NCBI GenBank assembly: GCA_036346205.1
Contig: JARFJB010000400.1
Location: forward strand, 5,827,001 to 5,891,000
Length of the DNA stretch: 64,000 bases
Direction: 5' to 3'
Source of the DNA: Vesta saturnalis
Taxonomy: Eukaryota; Arthropoda; Insecta; Coleoptera; Lampyridae
Shown: piece by piece, positions 43,527 through 54,710 of the stretch
Position numbering within the stretch: position 1 is the stretch's first letter
Layout of the letters: each line of letters begins with the position of its first letter
Translations under genes and position numbers: made by a program
The notes under the pieces: generated by a model
Told to the model about the DNA's origin: nothing
Databases searched by the model: none
The model's input: only the letters and a program-made list of their open reading frames with translations

Positions 43527-45932
43527 TCATACAAAGGTCCGGAGCGAAGACTGGTGCCCTAGCTAAGTATACAGTATCGATCATTTACTTAATTCTGTTC
43601 TGTTTATACCGACAATGTATTCACACTTCTAACACATGTTTCTATTTATTTCAGATACGCAGGGAATCAGCAACATCAGCCACAATCGACCAACAGGACA
43701 GTCCACATAACAGATACACCACCAACAGCATCACCACTACACCGCTTTTTTTTTGGAATACCACATATCTCAACACCAAGATGTCAACAGGCATTACATA
43801 CAATCACGAATCCCAACAACCACGCAATCCATGCGCTGAAGAGGATGAAGAATATTGTTATGTATCATGGAATTTTAATAAACTTTGTTGGACTTTAACT
43901 TTGATCTTATTCCCTTGTCAATGCGTCATTATTATTTCTGTGGTACCAAATTTAAATAACAGGACGTTTTGATTACTTTCAAGTTACTGAGTGATTTTTT
44001 TTTATAGAAATTGTTGATTTACGCAACTTTACAGCGACAACGTTCAATTATTTTTTTATTTTGAGGGAAGCTTTAAGGCAACCATGTGTGAGTTTTCTCT
44101 AGTACATTATTTGCTATTTGTTTTTTTTATAGATATAATTTTGTTTTAACAGTTGACGTAACGTAAATATAGAGTAAATAGAATATAGAGTATAAATATA
44201 GAGTAAAGTTGATCGATCAGCTGGTCTACTAGCACGTAAATTTAATGAGAACACGTGCAAATGGTGTGAAGTTTTATAGGGGACATCGGACCAAAGCTGC
44301 TAATTTACTCATTCACCTGGTTTGCCGACAAAGGTAAGCAAGTTTTGTTGTTTTTTTGGGCACTTAGCTGCGCATGTTCGCCCTTAGCTACTACGACCCC
44401 TACATTGACGTTAATAAACATTCTGACACCCATAGGCTTTATAATTTACCCTTATTGTGTATTATGTATGACGAGCTATCCTAATCGCAAAATTAATAAC
44501 ACGCCCATCCCCTTTATTCCACTGAGCTACCGAGGTAGAGAACTGACAATCAATTCCATGAGTTGCAGACTATCGAAGGTGTAATGAACTGCTATTTCTT
44601 GTATGTGATCTTAAGTGACGGAATTCACGGAATTTGAACTGTTTAAATCTAATTTTGCTTGATTTATGAAATTTTAAGTAAGCTTTACTGTTTGTGTGAA
44701 ACGTTCACTTTACTTGACGTGAATAATGATTTTAACGGTACATTCTGTGTGTTAACCAAAAAATTTCAATATTTGAAGTAATGATCTTAATCTTTTCGGA
44801 GTAATGTTAACAATGATGGTTGTTTTATTTAGACTGAAAGGTGGCAATTGGGTAAATGGCTTCAAGCCACCCTTAACGCCATCCATTCTTGTGAATATAC
44901 AGAAGTGAAACTAAAAGTTCTTTAGTAAAAATTAAAATCTTAGAAATATAGCTAAGATTGTTGATACCTGTGAATTTACATCAACCAATTGTGGAGACGT
45001 CTAGATCCATTAATTTAATGCAGAGAGTTGAGCTAAATTAAAAGAATTCAAAATGACATTTCAAGTGTATGTTTTAACAAGATAGTTATTTAGTGAGAGT
45101 AGAGGGATACAATTTTTCAATAAACCAGCCTTACAGAAGCGTCTGATCTTTTTCAGTTTATGGTACATTGATTTTGTGTTTGTAACGCGTGGAAATTTCA
45201 GGATTCAATATGAGGGTGGAGAGACGTTGGATCATAGGGGGTCAATCCAAGGTAGAATTACTGTATTTTCCCTGCCTAAACGGGACCATTATTGTGCATT
45301 TACGTATTTTTGCCCCGATTTAAAGATAGGGAAGCGCCAGTATTTATTTTACCAAATTACAACCATGCCCGTCAGGACAAGATGAGTTTTTAAATAAATG
45401 CAGGAAATGTTTATTACAAACCGTAACCATCTCACTAAGACTAGCCGGCTCATTTTCAGATTTACTGTCACAACCCTTAGTGCCAGTAATACGTAAGTAC
45501 GTTAAGGAAACCGGCAACAATCCTGTGACTAACATTGTTTTCTTTTAATACTGTCAAAACACCCACCAAGTATTACTTCTTTTCTTTTTTGTCACTAAGC
45601 AGTCAGTACGTGTTAAAGCTACGCTATAATCATATCTATCTAATTAAACTTTCTAGATATGATTATGGGTTAGTGGACAAACCACTAAAAAATAGTTTAA
45701 TAATTAAACCTTAAAAATGTTTATTGTTTACCTTTGGTACTGTGTAATAAAGATGGAAGACTCTCACCTGAAACAAGAACGAATAATTAAATAAAAATTT
45801 AATTATTTTGCTTAAATTTAAAGTTAACGATTTATGTTTGGTTATGTGCAGCACCGAACACTAAGTGCTTCCAGCAAGTTAAACCCAGTAGAACGTAGAT
45901 AAAGAGTAATAAATTTAATTAATACACACACA

Positions 45933-45997
<65 letters not shown>

Positions 45998-47339
45998 TGA
46001 AACGTTACGCAAATTAATAATACGTTAATAACTAATTAAAGGGCTAATAGCGTTGTAGATATCATACTCAAGAGTTGTACTTGAGCTCAGGATAAGCGTA
46101 AGTATTTCAGTCCGTATACAGCTACACGTTCTTAAATTATATTAAAAAAATGACTAAGTGCATAACTCTTTGTTTCAAGTAGGGTACATTAGAAAAACAT
46201 AGTACGAAACATAGTAATACTGGTTTAGGTAAGCGAAAATAATAATAAAACGAAACGGTTTGAGTAATTTAGCAAAACATCGCCGGTGTGGTGATAAAAC
46301 GTAGCGTTGCTAGGGTATCTTCATGTAGTTCGAGAGAACTAGATCGCAGTTAATGCTTTGATTATATAGCTAATAACTAGTTAGAAGACGGATGATATCG
46401 CATAGTCTGTGAATATATAAAGAACCGTTTAGGATTAATCATGAACAAGAATTGGTTTATGCATGAGTAGAGAGAGAAAGTTGCGCTCTCATGCGGTACA
46501 GTGATTATTGTTATATTGGCTACACCTATTGCTACCTTTTTAGACTAATAAGTTCATTGGAATGTAACGAGGGAGTAAACAATTAAAAGACTGCGTCACA
46601 TATGCTATTGGGTCCAAAATTTGGGCTTCACTCAATGAAAATCCTTCTAAGTGTATAATAATTTTGACAACTATCTTACAAGTTAAGGCTTGATGAAAAT
46701 TTAGGATTTAAAGCCACGGGAACAGTAAGTGACGATAGAACAGTACTACTCTAACTTTTGTAAGTCGGGTGACATTTCTTTCGAGGAACACTTACAATAC
46801 ATTAGTATCGAAACAGGGTAACAAACCATTTTAAAATGAAGAGCGCAACAGGAACGAGAACATTGCTCTCAAAAATAATTCCATTATTGAAGAAAAATTC
46901 TCACAGGGGGCCATCCTTGTTTCGGGGTTTACTTTTATGGAAGAATATAATATCGATATTGATTTATGCACATTTTTATTTAAAAATTACTGTGATAATG
47001 TCTTCCAAAAAAATTAATTTGGTGTCATACTTGAGGTTGGTGATATTTGCAGACCTCAGCAATATTTGTAAGAACAAATAAAGACATTCGCATCTTCAGT
47101 TCTAAATCTAAATCCTAAGTAGTCAAGTTTTGTTATTTTAATGTCTCTTTCTCGTTTAGATATGAAGTAGAGAACAATAATGTTTTCAACACTCGGGTAA
47201 GAGAAATCCAGACCTACTTTCAGGAGTATGATTGCTTTTAAATTTTAAAACCCACCTTACTCACATAGTTTTGGCTTAGTAAGCAATTTTGAATATAATA
47301 TTAAAGATACGTTTTATTTATATTATAGTATTCACATAT
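43527..47339. other. AT-rich interval with no gene recognised
   Basis: Several ORFs of 60-165 codons occur (43478-43972, 44345-44584, 45176-45385, 46836-47081) but none has a recognisable motif. The ORF at 43478-43972 partly overlaps the end of the ORF1 fragment and may be its 3' flank. Confidence 0.4.
45936..45991. repeat. (TA)n microsatellite
   Basis: About 28 TA units followed by acatatatga. No mariner-type terminus was seen at either edge, unlike several other arrays here. Confidence 0.94.
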
Positions 47340-47715
47340 CTATCATGGGTTGACCATCTTCTGTCAGCTACTAAAGAAGGTACTCGTAAAATAGGATTTT
47401 TGTACAGATCTGAGCAGTACATTTGTCCTCCGACAAGTCTTTCTGTTGCTGAATTACATACCCAAGAAGGGTTACCTTTGGTAGAGATACTCGGTTTGTT
47501 CATTCACATCAATATTCAGTACATATCTCCACTTCTCGTACTAAATGGGCGCAATCCACATTCTTCTACAAGGTACTAAACTCTGGAATCATTTTCCTAG
47601 TTCCCGTTTTCCTCTCACTTATGAATTTAAGGTAGCCGTTCATAAGAATTCCTGACTGTTTTAAGCATGTTAGGCTAAACTTAGCATGTTCAAGACCACA
47701 ATTATTCAAAAATAA
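47340..47715 (+). mobile_element. Non-LTR retrotransposon, copy 3, 5'-truncated and internally deleted
   Basis: Starting tcatgggttgaccatcttct it encodes SWVDHLLSATKEGTRKIGFL and YRSEQY, matching copies at 21083 and 53200. After a junction in gacaagtctttctgttgctg it jumps to sequence matching 21400 onward (ctgaattacat). About 220 bp are missing, with ctgctg-like microhomology at both ends. It ends in gcatgttcaagaccacaatt and an A-rich stretch near 47710. Confidence 0.88.
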
Positions 47716-49560
47716 ATCTTTTATTCGAAAAAGAGAATAAACTCTTGCAATATAAAAAATATCTAAGTGGTACGGAACAGAAATATTATTACACACAAGA
47801 TATAGCGTCCTTTATTACAATTTCGAAAGATGGCAGAAGTGAAGGTCTTTTTAACTAAAAAAATAACTTTAACGTTCGAAGGTCTTCTATTTTTTGATGC
47901 AACAAATGATTCACGTCCAACTATTTTCTTTCCAGCTGCAATTCTAGCTCAAAGGTTTTTTTCATATAAGATTCCGCAACAATAGAGCTTTTGTAACTAC
48001 CTAAGCGTTTTAATCAGTAATATTTCCACCGCTGTTTGCTGTAATAGTAGCCGAACTGCAGGCAAAAAGGTAACTAGTGTAAAGTTCAAGTTCCGAAAGT
48101 TCCAAGCATGTTGTAATACGTCTAGGACCTGAAGAAATCGTATGAATTCTTGCTGTTTGAGTGATACAAATGAATGCACTTTTTCACAATATTCACATAA
48201 TTAATTCTTATGAGGAAAATCGAAATTTGTAATTCTATTAATCGTCGCTATTATAACGTATTTCTCACTTTAGGCATCGTTTATTATCGTATTGTAGAGT
48301 TAGATACACCTGGTGGCTCCTAGAAAACCAAAAATTGATACTACGTACAGGAAAAGCGATAAACGTCAACCATTTCAACACTGAAATACCTTGTATATTA
48401 AAAATCATTAACCATCTGCCTCATTAATGAATTTCTTCAGTTCATCATTTGTCAATAATTTAGCCTTTGTCACGTGTACGATTGCTTTACTTTCTTATAA
48501 ATATGTTATTGTGTTTTAAATTGAATTATTTTAAATTTGGAATCTAGCACTTATTGTTTTAGTATGTTGAATTAAAAATTTGAGAACTGTAGTTTTGTAT
48601 TGATGATCTTTTATATTGCTATTTTGGTAGAGGCGTAGATTGAGATCAAGAGTAGAGTTGAAACTCGTTGAGCAATTTTTTTTTGTTGATGTGAATGCGT
48701 TTTAACATTTAAGTTTGGGTTTTTAAAGTAGAAATCATGTAGTTCAGCAGGAGTTTTGTGAGTTTGAAATCCCGCTGGGGTTGGCCATGAAGCGAAGCGT
48801 GTTAAAGTGTAGTGAAGTGCATAGAGTAGCGGGTGTTGACACAGCAATTTGTCGCTCCTTTACTTAAAGCGATTCGCATTAGCGTATTTTTGGTAAATTT
48901 ACGACGCCAACAACCCGTTAATATGCTCGTAAAAAAATGGTACACTGTTTTTGAATTATAAGGTGCAAGAATAAAGGATTGAAGTTGATTTACTTTTAGA
49001 AAAAGTGCATCGTTGTGTTTAGAACTTGAAGATTAGGTAACTGGTATTGGAACAGTTATAGAATGCGTCAGCGAAGCACATAGGTAAGAACTATTTTACA
49101 GTTTGTTTATTTCACTTTTGTTTTCCCGGAAAATGTAAATAATTATTTTATAAATTTATAACAAAATTTTATTTTATTATTTTGAATTTTTTCAAGTTAA
49201 AGTTAAGACTATTTTTGAGTTTGGGTAATAATAAGAGTTTCTTTACTTTAACATAAAGTTTTGTAGACTTATGCGACCGAATTAAGAATAATTGTTATCT
49301 GGACAACTAAATTGAGATTTTTGTTTAAAATCATTTGATTCTCACTATGAGTTTTTGACGTTATGATGAGATTGCTAGAGTAATGTTTGATCATTACAGA
49401 GTTTTATGTTGTGAAGATTTTTAACGTTTTTTCGTAAATGTTTGGGTTTAAGTAATCAAGTGCAGAATTTTAATGAAAAAAGAGAGACGGAAAGTATAAT
49501 TCAAATTAAGGCGTTTATTGATTAATTTTAATAGTAACAAGTCAATGTACAGGTTGAGGC
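47716..49560. other. Interval with no gene recognised
   Basis: Minus ORFs at 47997-48179 and 48611-48847 have no recognisable domain. Part of the region next to 49560 may be the 3' end or LTR of the copia element, but no LTR pair was identified. Confidence 0.4.
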
Positions 49561-49565
49561 AAAAG

Positions 49566-50240
49566 TTAAGGTGAGTGTTGTGATGGCTCCACGATCAGGT
49601 CTTGAGCTGCACTGGCTGCTGCTACATATTCGGCCTCTGTGATTGTTAAGACAACACAACTTTGCTTTATTGAACACCAGCTGATGGGCTTTCCAGCATA
49701 AAAGGTAATCCAACCAGATACGCCTTTTCTATCAATTTTATCGGTACCCCAATTAGCGCCGCAATATGCATTTAACAACATATTATCTCCTTTCTTATAT
49801 GTCAGCTCTAAATGTTTGCTATATTGTAGGTAACGCAATATTTTTATTGCTGCTTGCCAAACTTCTTGTGTAGGCTTATCCAAAAATCGACTTAGATAAG
49901 AAACAGGGAATGCCAGGGCAGGTCGTGTGGTTGTTGTGAGGTACATTAAACTTCCAATTAGTTTTCTAAATGGGACGTCAATTATTTCTTGATTTTCTGA
50001 TACTTGAAACTCTGCCTCCATAGGTGTTGAAACTGGGTTATATGAACTCATATTACAATTTTCTAAAATTTTACTTATCATTTACTTTTGTGATAGTTTC
50101 AATGATGTGTCCTTTTTTTTTCCTAGTTCTTTAGCTTGAAATTCATCTTATAAACATTTCGTCACTTCTATGACATATTTTTCAATTACATTTACAAGAA
50201 TATCAACGTAAACAATCTCAAAAACGTTCGAATTCCTAAC
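49566..50240 (-). pseudogene. Copia-type RT end and RNase H, catalytic residues lost
   Basis: From 50240 downward the minus strand gives IVYVDILVNVIEKYV, where copia RTs have YVDD; one Asp codon is missing, leaving YVD-ILV. Next come LKLSQK, then after a stop MISKILENCNMSSYNPVSTP, FRKLIGSLMYLTTTTRPALA, PVSYLSRFLDKPT and KILRYLQYSKHLELTYKKGD. The RNase H block reads LNAYCGANWGTDKIDRKGVS; copia elements have DADW, so both acids are replaced (Gly, Asn). It ends ISWCSIKQSCVVLTITEAEY, with Glu of TEAEY kept, then VAAASAAQDLI. Both the RT and RNase H active sites are therefore broken. It belongs with the copia pieces at 51636-52330 and 54435-54710. Confidence 0.9.
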
Positions 50241-51630
50241 TCCGTATAACTTGCAATATTATAAGATATACTTACCTCCAAATTATTTTTTTCTTATTCA
50301 CCCTGTATTTTGCATATCACTGTATATTTTTACATATTTTTGAAACTTTGATCTAAAATATTAAAAAAAAAATTAAATAATAATTTTTTTTGTGGTTTTC
50401 GGCAAAACCGGAACCGCTAAAAATAATCCAATATAGCAGTTTAGTAGCTATGTATGTTTATTATGTAATCCTTTCATTTCAAGATTTCACTTTTATTAGA
50501 AACAGGGATTCAAGTTTTTAAACTTTAAAATTCCTAACTCCGGTCCTGGATAAGATAGAAATCTCATAATGCTCATGATATTTTCGTTACATGTGACTAT
50601 AAAATATGTAAATTTAAAAGCTATACGCTGATAGTCCAGTCACTATAACTTGCAGTATAATAAGATATACTTACCTACAAAAATTGATTATCAAAGTGAA
50701 GTTGATGGTGTGAAGTGAAGTGAATCAGTTAACAAAGTGAAAATCGAATAGAACGAGAAATTGCAACAAAATAGGTGAAAAAATAATAGATCAGAGCAAG
50801 ACTGTGAGTAACCCAAATTGCTGAAAAAAAAATTGGGATAGAGAAGGGCAGAAACTGATAAATCCAGACGACAAAACAGAGGATATAGATAACATAACAG
50901 AGATTTTCGGATTTAGCGAGAAAGATAACGAGATAAAGGGGAAACGCACAGGTAGTACCAACTGCTGGAGATTAAAAGAACCGGGAAATTTAAAATTGAC
51001 ACAAGAGGGAAAAGCCACAAAATACGTGCAAATCTCAAAACAAGTCACGAAAGCGAAGACCACTATAACGGGTACCACACAAGAAACAAGGCAGTTAATA
51101 ATTAGGGCTAGACATACAAAAGCAAAACCGTATCAACAAGAATGGAAGTAAGATACAACAAAAAATCAGAGCGAACGAAAAAGAGTTGACAAAAAAGAGA
51201 GACAGAACAGCCAGAAGACCTCGAAAGGTGGGAGCTGAAACAATTAAAAGCCTTCAGAAAAAGCGAAAAAATAAGCAGAAGCCCTTCAAAAACAAGTAAC
51301 AGGAAGTACATTCCAAAGTGAGACAAGGGAAAAAAGAAACCGAAGAGATGGAAGCAGTGATCAAAAAATTGGTAGAGGTGGAGAACTCCTCCTCCAAAAG
51401 AGAAATTAATTACCAATTGACAGACGAAAAAGGAGAGAAGATTTAAAAAGAGTAAAAACGAAAAGCAAGAAGACAAGGAACAGCTCGAAAATAAGATCAG
51501 CATACTGGGAGTAAAGATTGAAAAGCAAGAAAGGGAAAAAAGAAAGAATATAATAATTAAAGGAAAGGAGATTAAAGAAGAGCAGAATGGTAAACAAGAA
51601 CTGAGGCAAGAATTGGATTTACTACATTTC
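50241..51630 (+). mobile_element. Purine-rich insertion with ORF1-like coiled-coil sequence (non-LTR-like)
   Basis: On the plus strand the end of this segment encodes EKQEDKEQLENKISILGVKI then EKQEREKRKNIIIKGKEIKE and EQNGKQELRQEL. This Lys/Glu-rich coiled coil with KRKNIIIKG resembles ORF1 proteins of RTE- and jockey-like elements. Upstream, MEAVIKKLVEVENSSSKREI is in another frame before a stop, so it is frameshifted. Upstream DNA (50246-50287 and 50642-50687) contains a direct repeat, ataacttgca.tat.ataagatatacttacct. The segment separates two copia pieces on the opposite strand. Leu/Phe-rich minus ORFs at 50791-51609 are shadows of this purine-rich strand. Confidence 0.55.
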
Positions 51631-51635
51631 TCATC

Positions 51636-52330
51636 ATTATACGGTAGCCCTAAAATTTTTAAACCTTGTCGATTTAAATGTCCTAACCTCCGATGCCAGA
51701 GTTCATTATTTTCACTACTATTATAATTAAAAGTATGATAGCTTTGATTAACCGGGTTAATATTTAAAATAAATAAATGATTAAGTTTTTCGCAAATAAA
51801 TTTAAAATTATTTTCAATGGCCTCAAACTCGTATTTTCAAAAAATTACTTTAATATTGTTATTTATCAATTATGCAACAGAAATCAAATTATGTTTCATT
51901 CCTTCTCCAATTAAAGCTGAAATCGATGTTTCTTTCTTGACAGATACCTTTAAAAATTCCTCTCTTTCTAGCTATCATATTTTCTCCATTTGCCACTTTA
52001 CTTAATATTTCGCTCTCTAAAATTTCTGTATTAGACATATATTTTTCTAATTTCTTTGTTAGTAAATTTTGATTAGCACCAGAATCCAATACAAAAATGT
52101 TTTCATTATCAACATGTCACATTATTTAATGCAATACATGAAATCTCACCTGCACTATCCTTTGCCTCACTTGCTCTTATTATTGTTACCTCTACCTCTA
52201 CCACGACGCAATCTGCCTCTCTTTTCCTCTCCAAAGCCGATTCCTGAATTACCACGACGATTGAAATTTCGTTGAAAACATGCTGAAGCTTTGTCCTTCC
52301 TTACCACATTTGTAGCGAATTATTTGGACC
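51636..52330 (-). pseudogene. Copia-type gag end, protease and pre-integrase region
   Basis: On the minus strand from 52330, shifted frames give KDKASACFQRNFNRRGNSG and a Gly/Arg-rich stretch, the remains of the zinc-knuckle end of gag. NENIFVLDSGANQNLLTKKL then opens the protease, with the D-S-G active-site triad (DSGA) present. Next is EKYMSNTEILESEILSKVAN, then MIARKRGIFKGICQ. Lower down, ENNELWHRRLGHLNRQGLKI followed by LGLPYNDE is the GAG-pre-integrase domain that precedes copia integrase. Sequence stops abruptly at about 51636, where the purine-rich plus-strand insertion begins. Stop codons and frame changes occur around 52100-52200 and 51830-51880. Confidence 0.87.
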
Positions 52331-52390
52331 TTGAACATTGTTTCCTCCTCTTGCTTCAGGAGCTTCTTACTAAAGATTTTAATTTATTCG

Positions 52391-52780
52391 TCCAATAGGT
52401 GAGCATTTTTATATAATATTGACACAGGTAGAAGCAGTTTTAAATTTCCGACCCATTTACTCCATGTCCAACGGCCTTTTATCTCCCAGTCACTTTTTAA
52501 TTGGTGGTAAACCAAATTTTATTTCGGAATGCAATGTACTGCACATAAAACAATATAGGATTTTAGGATTTCTAAGTTTCAACAACTGCAATACATCGTG
52601 CAACATATCTGGAAGCGTTAAGCCTGGAATATTTGCATAGTTTTCAACAACAAAGTGGATGCTAAACGATCAAAGGACAACGACTGGTCCTTCTGAAAGA
52701 AGACAACACTCATCCTCTTCAGTGGAAGATAGGTCGCATTGTGGAAACGCACCAAGGAAGTGACATACGTGCTGTTTCAG
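52391..52780 (+). pseudogene. BEL/Pao integrase C-terminal fragment (5' part)
   Basis: The plus strand encodes GEHFYIILTQVEAVLNFRPI, then SNGLLSPSHFLIGGKPNF. Near 52660-52780 it gives NTHPLQWKIGRIVETHQGSD then IRAVSV. LTQIEAxLNSRP, LTPxHFLIG and LKEDNxPPLQWxLGRIxExxPGxD are the classic end of BEL/Pao integrase. Frames break between the two blocks. The sequence is cut at about 52780 by a non-LTR retrotransposon and resumes at about 53842. Confidence 0.9.
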
Positions 52781-53781
52781 TGGCTTTTTTCAAAAGAAGT
52801 TAGCATTAACGCGGGCGTACCACAGGGATCCGTTATAGAGCCTACACTTTTTCTGCTGTACATAAATGACCTTATGTCTTCAACAACTAACCCCATCCTT
52901 GGCTTTGCTGACTATAGCACTCTTCACTGTAGTTCATCTCAGTCTACCCATAGTGATAATCCACCTTCTATGTCAAATCAAGAAATTAAAGCTGAAATGG
53001 CAAATTCAATCAACAAAGACATTCAACGTATTCTCGAATGCGGAAGCAATAATCTAGTTAAATTTAATACTAACAAAACTCATTGTTGCCTAGTGTCCGC
53101 CAAAAAAGATCATTTACTGTTGTAAATACGAATGGCTCAGTTCTTAATCTTTCAGACTCTATCACTCTGTTGGGCATGACTGTATCTTCAAATCTCTCAT
53201 GGGTTGACCATCTTCTGTCAGCTACCAAAACAGCTACTCGTAAAATAGGCTTTTTGTACAGATCTAAGCAGTACTTTAACTCTCGACAACTGCTGCTGTA
53301 TAAGGCCCAAATTCGGCCTCATCTGGAATATAATTCTCACCTCTGGGTTAGTGCTCCCCAATACGCTCTCGATATCGTTGATCGTATTCAAAAGAGAGCG
53401 ATTAGGCTTATAAATGACCCGTTCTTAACTTCTCACATACAGTCCCTTGAGCATAGAAGGATGGTTTCAGTTCTTTCTTTGTGTTATCGTTATTACAACG
53501 GCTATTCTGCTGCTGAATTATATTCTTTGATACCATCTGGGGCTATCTTTGCGAGAAACACGCAGTCCGCTCATTCACATCATCAGTATGCAGTACAAAT
53601 CTCCACTTGTCGTACCAAACGAGCGCAATTCACATTTACCTACACGGCTTCTAAACTCTGGAATGATCTCCCTAGTTCCTGCTTTCCTCTCACTTATGAT
53701 ATGAGAAAATTTAAGGCAGCTGTTCATAGGCATCTATTGGCAATTCATCATCCCTATATACATCCTCCTAAGTGTTCCTGA
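52781..53781 (+). pseudogene. Non-LTR reverse transcriptase, FADD mutated to FADY, frameshifted
   Basis: The frame begins at FSKEVSINAGVPQGSVIEP, continues LFLLYINDLMSSTTNP, and the catalytic box reads ILGFADYSTLHCSS. Copy 1 reads HCFADDSTLH there, so the second catalytic Asp is Tyr (gac-tat against gac-gat). Near 53100 a 4-base deletion relative to copy 1 (gccaaaaaagatcat against gccaaaaaacatcgatcat) shifts the frame; the rest is read from about 53110 as FTVVNTNGSVLNLSDSITLL through YTASKLWNDLPSSCFPLTYD to a stop at 53781. Its C-terminus lacks the frameshift of copy 1, so between them the two copies show the family's normal end. Confidence 0.93.
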
Positions 53782-53836
53782 GTGCTTTAGTATGATAGGC
53801 CAGATTTAGCCTGTTCAGGTCCATAATCATAAAAAA
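52781..53836 (+). mobile_element. Non-LTR retrotransposon, copy 2, inserted in the BEL/Pao fragment
   Basis: Closely similar to copy 1 from 20658 to the 3' end, including the 3' UTR ctgttcaggtccataatcat and an A10 tail at 53831-53840. It starts abruptly inside the RT (tggcttttttcaaaagaagt), typical 5' truncation. BEL/Pao coding sequence flanks both sides in the same orientation. Confidence 0.93.
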
Positions 53837-53841
53837 AAAAC

Positions 53842-53902
53842 TAATAGTGATATATTTAAGCGGCCAGTGCCAAAAATTTGCATTTTGAATCTTGTAGACT
53901 AA
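53842..53902 (+). pseudogene. BEL/Pao integrase C-terminal tail (3' part)
   Basis: Directly after the A-tail of copy 2, the sequence encodes TNSDIFKRPVPKICILNLVD and a TAA at 53900-53902. TxxGxFKRPVxKLCxLPL is the usual last stretch of BEL/Pao polyproteins and continues the frame cut at 52780 (IRAVSV). Confidence 0.88.
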
Positions 53903-54434
53903 TTTATTTTTGTTTTGTTTTGAAAACTCGAGCCTATGTTAAAGCTATTGTAAATTTCCAGTAGGTTAAAGAGTTGTAAATTTAGTTAGTACTGATTACA
54001 TTTTGTCACCTTTTTTTATTACGGTACATAATTTATAGCCATCTAATGTATTCTCAACTATCTTTACGTTACAATAACTCCTTAAATGTAATAGTGCCCA
54101 GATTTTTTAAGTCTATGTGACCTATTTGTTAAAATACAAACTTTCTAATGTCGATATCTCTTGACAATATGCAATAATAGTAAATTAAGAAAAATATCAT
54201 AGATAACAGGTTTTAGTTTCTTTCATATAATAGGGATCCATAAAAAACATTACAGTTTATCGTGTACAAATTTGTGTAAAACAAATATTTTTTTTTATTC
54301 AAATATATTTATGTTTAACAGTATTCATTTTATCATTCAATCATGTTTGTTACATTAGTATCACAAACTGTATTTAAGTTATTAAATGATATTTAATAAT
54401 AGCACTATTTAATTAGTATTGCATACGAATAACA
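53903..54434. other. Non-coding; probably the BEL/Pao 3' region
   Basis: Lies between the end of the BEL/Pao reading frame and the copia gag piece, so it should contain a BEL 3' UTR and possibly an LTR. No second LTR copy was found to prove it. Confidence 0.35.
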
Positions 54435-54710
54435 TCAGCGAGTCATCGCTCGCGAACGGCAGTGTCGCGATAAATAAATCGAGCAGTACAATTGCGAGAT
54501 TGAAACAGTAGTCTTGATTGTTATTTCTGTGTTCAATGTTTCTATTGATGTGATCACGGTGTCGTATTGTTCATTTAAAGATAACAGCAGATTACAAATT
54601 TTATCACTTTCATCCATTTTTGCACCAATATTTTCCAAATCCCATACAAACTTGTCAAAATTATGAAAATGATCTAAATTTTCATTTCGCTTTAATTTTA
54701 ATGTTAATCA
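54435..54710 (-). pseudogene. Copia-type gag fragment
   Basis: Minus strand: HFHNFDKFVWDLENIGAKMD then ESDKICNLLLSLNEQYDTVI and TSIETLNTEITI. This is the gag polyprotein segment (UBN2-type) that precedes the zinc knuckle in copia elements: ...D.DK...LL.SLP..YD.VI..IET. The zinc knuckle and protease continue on the same strand at 52330-51636, so the BEL/Pao block lies inside this copia element. Confidence 0.85.

Noticed and set aside
48611..48847. 78-codon minus ORF (MLCQHPLLYALHYTLTRFAS)
   Set aside because: No recognisable domain; the adjacent copia fragment does not extend here in any frame I could read.
50791..51609. Leu/Phe/Ser-rich minus-strand ORFs resembling membrane proteins
   Set aside because: The plus strand is purine-rich and encodes an ORF1-like coiled coil; the hydrophobic minus reading is a composition artefact.
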